Made by a program: the position numbers and the translations under genes. Below the pieces are notes generated by a model, which saw nothing but the letters and a program-made list of their open reading frames with translations, did no database searches and was not told the origin of the DNA. This document shows positions 39,140 through 44,602 of a stretch of DNA of 44,602 nucleotides, one piece after another (the stretch's first letter is position 1; each line of letters begins with the position of its first letter). Location of the stretch: positions 1 through 44,602 of the forward strand of contig JAPLSQ010000029.1 of assembly GCA_026398535.1 (NCBI GenBank), written 5' to 3'. Source of the stretch: Candidatus Sumerlaeota bacterium (GTDB lineage Bacteria; Sumerlaeota; Sumerlaeia; Sumerlaeales; Sumerlaeaceae).

Positions 39140-39724
39140 TTACTTACCATATCCCACGCCAGGACCGAAGTATTTGATGTCCCCATAACTGACCGTTCCG
39201 TTTGTCGGGTCATAGGGTATGGGCCCCTTGCCCATGCGCGCGCCCGAATAGCGGCCGTTGACCTGATCAGGCCCCCAGCTTCTCATCTGGTAGACCGCAT
39301 TGATGCGCACCCCGTTCTGGTCATTGAATTCAACCTGGGCCGAGTCATTGAGATCGGTGATCTCGAAATAATCGAATGTTTTATATTCATTGTAAGGTGG
39401 CATCTCGCCGAACTTGTTGAAGACATCGTCCATGATGGAGCTGACATAGGACACGGGGGTGCTCAAAGGAACAAACCTTTGAAGGTAGGATTTGAAATCC
39501 ATCACCATGCCCTTGGTCGCTGGCGGATATTTGCTGTAATCGGTCCGGTATGTCTCGAGCGCCGTGGTGAGGCTTCGCATGTCGGCCATTGTGCGCGACA
39601 CCTTGCTCCTTGTTTGTGCCTCGATGAAATTCGGCACAGCGATGGCCGCAAGGATCGCGATAATCGCAACAACAATGAGGAGTTCGATCAGTGTGAAAGC
39701 TTTCATGTTTTTACGGATACTCAT
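39140..39724 (-). CDS. type II secretion/pseudopilin-like prepilin
   Basis: 'MSIRKNMKAFTLIELLIVVAIIAILAAIAVPNF' is a prepilin leader with cleavage expected between A and F, followed by the helix with the conserved glutamate (+5). 'IEAQTRSKVSRTMADMRSLTTALETYRTDYSKYPP' is the GspG/PilA-like helix and loop. The remaining 120 residues are a variable globular part ending 'IKYFGPGVGYGK'. ATG at 39724 is used because GGAGGGAG lies about 10 bases before it; the frame is open to 39955 but that would overlap the beta-helix gene. 194 aa. Such prepilins sit in many polysaccharide clusters of PVC and allied phyla; their role there is not established. Confidence 0.88.
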   Translation of the reverse strand: MSIRKNMKAFTLIELLIVVAIIAILAAIAVPNFIEAQTRSKVSRTMADMRSLTTALETYRTDYSKYPPATKGMVMDFKSYLQRFVPLSTPVSYVSSIMDDVFNKFGEMPPYNEYKTFDYFEITDLNDSAQVEFNDQNGVRINAVYQMRSWGPDQVNGRYSGARMGKGPIPYDPTNGTVSYGDIKYFGPGVGYGK

Positions 39725-39794
39725 GGGTGCAACACTCCCTCCACCCGGCTCCGACGGCCAGCCGGCGGAACCGCGGTGTAATATTTTGTGTGAC

Positions 39795-39826
39795 GCGGGG
39801 CGGCCGCCGCATTCAAGCCGCCCCGC
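39795..39826 (-). promoter_or_regulatory. strong intercistronic hairpin without T-run
   Basis: GCGGGGCGGC (39795-39804) and GCCGCCCCGC (39817-39826) form a perfect 10-bp GC stem with a 12-base loop. It lies between the beta-helix gene (stop 39852) and the prepilin gene (start 39724). The transcript continues GTCACACAAAATATT, with no U-tract, so it is not a standard terminator; it may stabilise the upstream message or attenuate reading into the genes below. Confidence 0.6.
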
Positions 39827-39851
39827 AGCACGATGTTGAGCGGTTGTTTGC

Positions 39852-41330
39852 TCAGTATATTGACCAATCTTTGACTGATAAAACACTGTTGTACTGATAA
39901 GCGCCCATATCGTAGCCGCCGTCATAGGGGCGGATCTTCTTCTCGCAATCAACATAGATGCCGATATCAGTGCCGGTTCCGATGGCAGGCGAGCCGGCCA
40001 TGAGATGCAGATCGCCCGTGCCAGCGAAATCAGTGAACTTGCAGTAATTCGGATCCGCGGTGTTGTACGTATAGTGCGTGCCGCGTGTCACTGACGCAAT
40101 GTTTGGCGAAAAATCCTGGACGTTCGCCGAGTTGGCAATCGACCAATCGATGTCAAACGCGGCGGCCGAGGTCGCGCCATACGTTGCCACCGGCTGCCAT
40201 GCGAATCCGTTGGGCGTGTAGAGGAGCGAGTCGCGAATCACGATATTGGGTGCGGGCAGTTGCACTTCGCGGATCCCAATGACGCTGTCGTTCACATTGG
40301 CGATGCTACTGTAGTTCATCGTGATGCCGCGGTTATAGTAGCCTATGTAGACTCCCTCGTTGCTGTAGGCGGCGATGGAGACGTTTTCAAGTATGACCGG
40401 GCAACGATAATTGAGGAAGAGCACCGCACCGTTATTGTAGGCGGCATAATCGCTGAATTTCACGCGCCGGAATGTCACGGAAGACGGCGTTTGGGTGTCC
40501 GGCCAACTGTCCATGTGGAAGCAATAGCCGTCCCAGTCGCTGAAGTAGCAGTCCTGGAACAACACATAGGCATTGGGCTCCCATGCCGCGGTCATGAACC
40601 GCATGGTGATGCCGTATTGCCCGTTGTGGTTGTTGGAAAAGGTGGAGTTCGTGAAGGAAACGATTCCAACCTTTGTGCATGGATGTCCGCCGGATTCGTA
40701 GGGATTGATCATGACCGGGTAGTTGGTCTCGGTGATCAGGCACTTGTCGGCGTTGATGGAACTGGCAGGATCGGTTGTCATGTCGCCGCCGATTTCGATG
40801 CCGCATGCCCAGTCATCAGGACGCGTGACCTTGGTCAGCGTGCAGCTCGACAGCGTGGCATTGCCGCCCTTCCACAGGTTGATGCATCGCGCGCCGCCTG
40901 TGACGAAGAGGTTGGTTCCCGTGAAAGCCGCCCCCATCGTGGCCACGATGCCCGCGCGCCACGAGACGCCGTTGTTGGCCGTCATGTCAATCTTGAGATT
41001 CGCGAACTGGATGGCGCTGGAATTGTCGATATAGACGCCCTCGTTGACGACATTCGTGGCGGAGATGACGACGGCGGCGGGCGTGCCAGAGGCGGGGCCG
41101 GCGAGCGTAAGGTCTCTGCGCCCGATGATCAACAGGTGTTCGTCATAATTGGCGCCCGCAATGTTGATGGTCGAACCGTCAGGCACGGCGTTGATGGCAT
41201 CCTGAATATTCGCATAATCATAAGTTGGCGGTCCGCCCGGACCGACAGTGACCGTAAGCGCACTGGCCAGAACCGGAAGAAACGCGAGCAAGGCAAGCAA
41301 CAGTGAAATGCGTGTAAAACTGGTTTTCAT
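39852..41330 (-). CDS. secreted right-handed parallel beta-helix protein
   Basis: A signal peptide (ISLLLALLAFLPVLASA) is followed by 'TVTVGPGGPPTYDYANIQDAINAVPDGSTINIAGANYDEHLLI', the usual cap of pectate lyase/pectinesterase-like beta-helices. Repeating coil segments with N/D/S turns run over residues 60-440, and the C-terminus 'DLHLMAGSPAIGTGT...GYDMGAYQY' is a common end of such proteins. 492 aa. It could be a polysaccharide lyase/hydrolase or a binding/structural protein; no catalytic set can be assigned by eye. AGGAG lies 8 bases before ATG 41330. It is the first gene of the long operon, about 200 bases downstream of a promoter-operator candidate. Confidence 0.8.
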   Translation of the reverse strand: MKTSFTRISLLLALLAFLPVLASALTVTVGPGGPPTYDYANIQDAINAVPDGSTINIAGANYDEHLLIIGRRDLTLAGPASGTPAAVVISATNVVNEGVYIDNSSAIQFANLKIDMTANNGVSWRAGIVATMGAAFTGTNLFVTGGARCINLWKGGNATLSSCTLTKVTRPDDWACGIEIGGDMTTDPASSINADKCLITETNYPVMINPYESGGHPCTKVGIVSFTNSTFSNNHNGQYGITMRFMTAAWEPNAYVLFQDCYFSDWDGYCFHMDSWPDTQTPSSVTFRRVKFSDYAAYNNGAVLFLNYRCPVILENVSIAAYSNEGVYIGYYNRGITMNYSSIANVNDSVIGIREVQLPAPNIVIRDSLLYTPNGFAWQPVATYGATSAAAFDIDWSIANSANVQDFSPNIASVTRGTHYTYNTADPNYCKFTDFAGTGDLHLMAGSPAIGTGTDIGIYVDCEKKIRPYDGGYDMGAYQYNSVLSVKDWSIY

Positions 41331-41531
41331 CTGAATTCTCCTAAGAGTGATTTTATTGCTGAGTAAAAACGTTGAATCGAAAAAACCACGAGGTGTTGGC
41401 GGGTGTGTCGATAACTGGTTGTGTGATCACCTCCAGTGCGAGTTTCTTTTTCAACAACCCCAAGCCTGAACACAGAAGAAGTGTCCGAAAAAAGGCGTTG
41501 CGAAAAAGTGCTGAATGAAACATTTTGCATC

Positions 41532-41572
41532 ATTAACGTTAATTGAATATTTGCGGGCTATAGCAAAGTCAA
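41532..41572 (-). promoter_or_regulatory. sigma70-like promoter with LacI-type operator
   Basis: On the minus strand: TTGACT (41572-41567), a 17-base spacer, then TATTCA (41549-41544). Directly after the -10 lies the perfect 12-bp palindrome ATTAACGTTAAT (41543-41532), whose central CG falls where transcription should start. Central-CG palindromes over the start site are typical operators of LacI-family repressors, and a LacI-family gene ends the locus at 43177-44256. The link is inferred. Confidence 0.55.
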
Positions 41573-41694
41573 TAGGAAAATGAAGGGATTGTAAGAATTA
41601 TTTTTAGCAATGGTTATCATTGATATATAAGAATTTATGGATGATATAAGAAGGAGGGGATGACTTAATTGTAATGATTAACGATAAATATAAT

Positions 41695-41736
41695 GCGGCT
41701 TTTTTGTATGCACGCAAAGGTGTGTTTCAGAGCCGC
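41695..41736 (-). terminator. possible weak terminator after the dehydrogenase gene
   Basis: GCGGCT and AGCCGC pair at the two ends, with partial pairing (GTGT/GCAC) within the loop. On the minus strand the stem is followed by ATTATATTTATC. It lies 35 bases past the dehydrogenase stop. The long loop makes it doubtful. Confidence 0.3.
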
Positions 41737-41770
41737 AAGCTGTACTTTATGAAGTGTGATGCTCATGAAT

Positions 41771-42769
41771 TCAGGGAGCGGATGGTGTGGGACATCCGGT
41801 ATCCGCTTCCCATGACCGCCCCGCTCTCAAAGCCTCAGCCAATTCAATAGTGGGAGCGCAATCGTCAAGCGATGGCCATGCCCGACCGCCGTGCAGAAGG
41901 GCGTGAAGAAACACCGAGTATTGAACGGTGAAACCGTCAGTTTCAAGACGCTCATTTCCTTTGGAAAACTCCGCCCTGCGCACCACGTGCTGACCGCGGC
42001 TTTGCCAGATCATGGCGGGTTCCTCCGTCCCCCAACGCTGATCGACGGCAACCGTGCTGTCGAGTGTGTGGAATTCATAGAATTCCTGGTTGAAGGACAC
42101 ATGGGGCATGCCTGTGGCTTGCGCCACGGCGCCGTCGCGAAATCCAAGGGTGATGAAAAAGTTGAAGGCTTCAGTGGAGGGAATGTGCTGGCGGATTGTC
42201 TGCATCTGCACAACCTCCCCGCCGACCGATAACAGGAGGTCGAGCACATGGCTGAATGTGTAAAAGACGTAGTCCTCGTTGATGCGGTTGGTGCGGTGTT
42301 TCGTTCCCCGCATGTGCTGGATGGGCTGTCCCGACTCGCCGATCCATTCGAGGGCAGTCTTCATCGCGGGCCAGTGCCGCCGGTTGTAACCGACCTGAAC
42401 GATGCAGTTTTTTTCACGCGCAAGCGCGCGCAATTCGTTCATCTGGGCTTTTGACATCGCCGGCGGCTTTTCCATCAGCATATGGATGCCGTGTTTCATC
42501 AATTCCAATGCAACCTGTCCGTTGAGCCGGTAAGGTACGAGCACCAGCGCCGCATCAGGACGCATCTCATCAAGCATTTCGGAAACGCATGCATAGCCCC
42601 GCGCAACGCGCCAGCGCTTCATGACGCCGGTTCTTTTTCCCTCATCGGGATCAATGACACCGGACAATTCCGCCCCGCCGCGCAGGATCTCAAGGCATTT
42701 GGCAAGGGCTGGAAGATGAAAATGATCCGCCATGTGTCCCGCCCCGACGATCGCAAGCTTCAGGGGCAT
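41771..42769 (-). CDS. Gfo/Idh/MocA-family NAD(P)-dependent sugar dehydrogenase
   Basis: The N-terminal Rossmann motif 'KLAIVGAGHMADHFHLPAL', 'HMLMEKPPAMSKAQ' (EKP motif, substrate/NAD contact) and 'VQVGYNRRHWPAM' are typical. The C-terminal part forms the alpha/beta sheet domain. It probably oxidises a sugar, cyclitol or acid from the imported product. The ATG at 42769 overlaps the cupin stop as TGATG, so it is favoured; an ATG nine bases upstream (42778) is possible. 332-335 aa. Last gene of the lacI-cupin-dehydrogenase group. Confidence 0.9.
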   Translation of the reverse strand: MPLKLAIVGAGHMADHFHLPALAKCLEILRGGAELSGVIDPDEGKRTGVMKRWRVARGYACVSEMLDEMRPDAALVLVPYRLNGQVALELMKHGIHMLMEKPPAMSKAQMNELRALAREKNCIVQVGYNRRHWPAMKTALEWIGESGQPIQHMRGTKHRTNRINEDYVFYTFSHVLDLLLSVGGEVVQMQTIRQHIPSTEAFNFFITLGFRDGAVAQATGMPHVSFNQEFYEFHTLDSTVAVDQRWGTEEPAMIWQSRGQHVVRRAEFSKGNERLETDGFTVQYSVFLHALLHGGRAWPSLDDCAPTIELAEALRAGRSWEADTGCPTPSAP

Positions 42770-43155
42770 CAGCGGCATTCCCCGTCAGCCGCAGTTTCGG
42801 GCCTGAAATCGCGGTGTCCGGTCGGGTAGGCGACAATCATTTCAGCGTCCTCGTCGCCAACACTGACGGCGTTGTGCGCCACGCCGCGTTCAATCACGAG
42901 CGTGTCCCCCGCATCGAGCTTGACTGTGTCAGAACCCAGAGAATGCTGCAGACGCCCGCGCAGCAGATGAAGGATTTCGTCGCATCCAGGATGGGAGTGC
43001 CGGGGGTTGCTGTATCCGCGTTTGATGATGACACGGCCCAATGTCATATGGTCGGAATTCCCGATGCCGCTGCTTGCCAGCCATTGCAGGCTTCCCCACG
43101 ATTGAGCGGTCTGTGATTCCCGTGCCTGCCCGCAGGTCCGCAAAAGTGATTTCAT
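42769..43155 (-). CDS. small single-domain cupin
   Basis: The cupin metal-binding motif 1 is 'RHSHPGCDEILHLLRGRLQHSLG' (about residues 53-75, His, His, Glu) and motif 2 'LDAGDTLVIERGVAHNAVSVG' (His). 128 aa, no signal peptide. Such cupins beside Gfo/Idh enzymes are often sugar isomerases or binding/regulatory proteins; the role is not known here. It is 21 bases downstream of the LacI gene and overlaps the dehydrogenase start. Confidence 0.85.
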   Translation of the reverse strand: MKSLLRTCGQARESQTAQSWGSLQWLASSGIGNSDHMTLGRVIIKRGYSNPRHSHPGCDEILHLLRGRLQHSLGSDTVKLDAGDTLVIERGVAHNAVSVGDEDAEMIVAYPTGHRDFRPETAADGECR

Positions 43156-43176
43156 TGGGATTGATCCTTAATTCGA

Positions 43177-44256
43177 TTATACCGCCGGATTGGATTCCGC
43201 CTTCGCGCGGTGGCGTCGCGCGGCGGATTCCCCGGATTTTCCAAGTCTCGCCGTGGATTGGCGCGCGACCAACGAGGGTTCAAGCAGCACTTGGTGGCGC
43301 ACCTTGCTCCAGTCCTCGCCCGACTCCAGCATTTGCAGCATCAGGTTCGAACCGAAGCGCCCAATCCGCGACGCGTCCTGCGAGATGGTAGTGAGCGGGG
43401 GAATCGAGAACTCGGCCATTTCGATGTTGTCGTAGCCGATGACCGACACATCCTCGGGGATGCGCAGCTCCTGTTCGTTGAGCATATGCATGAGACCGAA
43501 GGCCACGGCGTCGCACACGCACATGACGGCGCTGACTTCGCCCTTTCTGATCATGTCCACGATGCCGCCGGCGCTCTGGTAGCCGGAACGAATCGTATTG
43601 TCATAATTGTCAAAGACGACGCGCGACACCACCCTGCCCATCGTTTCGTCAACCGCACGGGAGAATCCCGTCCGCCGCAGGGAGGCATGGTCCGACTCCC
43701 ATTTCCCCGTGAAATAAGCGATGCGCGTGTGTCCCAGCCCGATGAGGTGGCGGGCGGCCTGATAGCCGCCGGCCTCGTCATCATAGCCCACAAAATGAGG
43801 CGGCAAATCGCCCTGAAACATGACCATGACGACAACCGGAATGTTGTGTGAGCGCAGGAGTTCGGCGGATTGCGGCGGCGGCAGACCGATAGACAACAGA
43901 CCTTCGATCCGGTGCTCCACAAGCAGCTCGATGCATTCCATCGTGTGCGCCGGATCGTCGCGTGTGTTGAGCGTGTAAAGAAAGTAGCTCTTTTCCTGCA
44001 GCATTTCCTGAATGGCAATGTCAATTTCGGCGAAAAAGGGGATGTTGAGGCTCGGGACGAGGATGCCGATGGACTGGGATCGTTGGAGAACCAGCCTTCG
44101 AGCGGCGCGGTTGGGTCGGTATCCGATTCGTTCGGCCACCTCCCTGATCTGCTGCCGCCTGGCTTCGCTGACCCCCTGCAATCCCCTCAGGGCGCGGGAA
44201 ACCGTGTTGATCGAAAGATTAACTTCCCTCGCCACATCTTTCAGATTAATCGGCAT
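43177..44256 (-). CDS. LacI-family transcriptional regulator
   Basis: The helix-turn-helix is 'INLKDVAREVNLSINTVSRALRGLQGVSEARRQQIREVAERIGYRPNRAARRL' (residues 3-55, including the hinge helix). The rest is a periplasmic-binding-protein-like effector domain ('GILVPSLNIPFFAEI', 'IGLGHTRIAYFTG', 'DVSVIGYDNIEMAEFSIPPLTTI'). 359 aa. It likely represses the sugar locus and responds to an imported sugar. Candidate operators share ATTAACG: 41532-41543, 41677-41683 and, upstream of its own start, 44276-44282. Confidence 0.93.
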   Translation of the reverse strand: MPINLKDVAREVNLSINTVSRALRGLQGVSEARRQQIREVAERIGYRPNRAARRLVLQRSQSIGILVPSLNIPFFAEIDIAIQEMLQEKSYFLYTLNTRDDPAHTMECIELLVEHRIEGLLSIGLPPPQSAELLRSHNIPVVVMVMFQGDLPPHFVGYDDEAGGYQAARHLIGLGHTRIAYFTGKWESDHASLRRTGFSRAVDETMGRVVSRVVFDNYDNTIRSGYQSAGGIVDMIRKGEVSAVMCVCDAVAFGLMHMLNEQELRIPEDVSVIGYDNIEMAEFSIPPLTTISQDASRIGRFGSNLMLQMLESGEDWSKVRHQVLLEPSLVARQSTARLGKSGESAARRHRAKAESNPAV

Positions 44257-44274
44257 AGGCGGATTTTCATGTGA

Positions 44275-44289
44275 CCGTTAATGCGGATA
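44275..44289 (-). promoter_or_regulatory. candidate autoregulatory operator of the LacI gene
   Basis: The minus strand reads TATCCG then CATTAACGG. The layout (TATYCR then ATTAACG) is like the promoter at 41532-41549, where TATTCA is followed by ATTAACGTTAAT. A TTGAAT 18 bases upstream could be the -35. The second half-site is poorly conserved, so this is tentative. Confidence 0.35.
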
Positions 44290-44461
44290 GACCACAATCG
44301 CAGATACATTCAAAGGAAAATCAACGCCCGGAGCCTCCACTTTTTTTGTCAATCGGCACAGTTCAGTGTGCCTGCGACCATGAGGCTTCCGCCCTTGGGG
44401 ATTGGACATTTGAGGATACATATCGGCGGGAGATGTTCGGCATCCGGCAGACCGACCGCCT

Positions 44462-44602
44462 GGCGCACAGAATGCCATCGGTACCGGTGTCGTTGGGGGA
44501 ATGCTGTCCGCCACATTCATCGCCATTTTTTATATTCCGCTCTTCTTTGTCCTGATCTTCAAAATATTCAAGGGCAAGCAACCGCCTCAAACGCCTGATC
44601 CC
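44462..44602 (+). repeat. 141-base exact copy of the RND gene 3' part at the window end
   Basis: All 141 bases match 26546-26686; the base before differs (T against C). The copy ends precisely at the end of the first 95-bp duplication unit. It has no gene context here and cuts into the lacI upstream region. Confidence 0.95.

Larger units (their letters stand above)
41331..41770. other. gene-free AT-rich control region of the sugar operon
   Basis: No gene is credible here. It holds a weak terminator-like hairpin (41695-41736), a sigma70-like promoter with a palindrome over its start (41532-41572), one more ATTAACG site (41677-41683), and a leader of about 200 bases. It separates the LacI-cupin-dehydrogenase genes from the beta-helix to epimerase genes. 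Confidence 0.6.
44257..44602. other. lacI upstream region and duplicated contig end
   Basis: No gene is credible. The first 200 bases are the regulator's upstream region, with a possible -10 TATCCG (44289-44284) and an ATTAACG half-site directly after it. From 44462 to the end the sequence equals 26546-26686 exactly. Confidence 0.6.

Noticed and set aside
41327..41533. 68-codon minus-strand frame upstream of the beta-helix gene
   Set aside because: Covers the probable leader and promoter, lacks a ribosome site and shows no family features.
41677..41683. All ATTAACG heptamers as regulator sites
   Set aside because: A 7-mer is expected several times by chance in 44 kb on both strands; only the 12-bp palindrome at the promoter carries real weight.
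44278..44598. Short frames at the window end resembling the RND pump tail
   Set aside because: They come from the 141-base duplicated contig end, not from a second pump gene.

Overview
The window reads as one contig of a Gram-negative-type, fairly GC-rich environmental bacterium. It has lipoproteins, an RND pump, a type II secretion/type IV pilus style prepilin and Tat and Sec signal peptides. The prepilin style (KAFTLIELL followed by AIAVPNF), the many-gene secreted carbohydrate cluster, the dispersed 'ACGCAAAG/GAAGGCAGG' intergenic repeats and the 'GGACCGCAGGCATCCTGCC' repeats all recall PVC-type, Sumerlaeota or Hydrogenedentota genomes. That placement is an inference without a marker gene and is weak.

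Left half (1-26.8 kb), housekeeping and accessory genes. In order: a LarE-type sulfur transferase and a class I methyltransferase (+); carB (-); acylphosphatase and tRNA-His(GTG) (+); a translationally coupled metY-metX-metW methionine operon (-); an NlpC/P60 hydrolase (+) behind a perfect 16-bp palindrome; a coupled pair of DUF1638 protein and FAD oxidoreductase (-); a galK-galT pair (-); a GT-C-like membrane protein (+). A patch of repeats follows, then a Tat-exported MBL-fold hydrolase and a GT2 glycosyltransferase whose tail runs into a decayed IS5-like transposase. A TetR-MFP-RND efflux operon closes this half.

Right half (26.8-44.3 kb), all on the minus strand, is a carbohydrate-use locus. 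It is read as LacI regulator, cupin, Gfo/Idh/MocA dehydrogenase, then a 440-base promoter region, then secreted beta-helix protein, prepilin, cytoplasmic GH127-like protein, ABC sugar importer (binding lipoprotein plus two permeases), three tandem exported GH127-like paralogs (two carrying a C-terminal LamG domain), and a sugar isomerase/epimerase. The proposed flow is extracellular cleavage by the beta-helix and GH127-like proteins, import by the ABC transporter, intracellular trimming by the fourth paralog, and conversion by the oxidoreductase, cupin and epimerase. A sigma70-like promoter with a 12-bp palindrome over the expected start site precedes the long operon and fits LacI control.

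Outside the genes, the most striking features are a 22-bp repeat with four perfect copies, two of them forming a 45-bp in-frame insertion inside galT and one apparently splitting a larger repeat whose empty version is at the left end. Two assembly-relevant features also stand out: a 95-bp tandem duplication that changes the tail of the RND pump, and a final 141 bases identical to an internal stretch.
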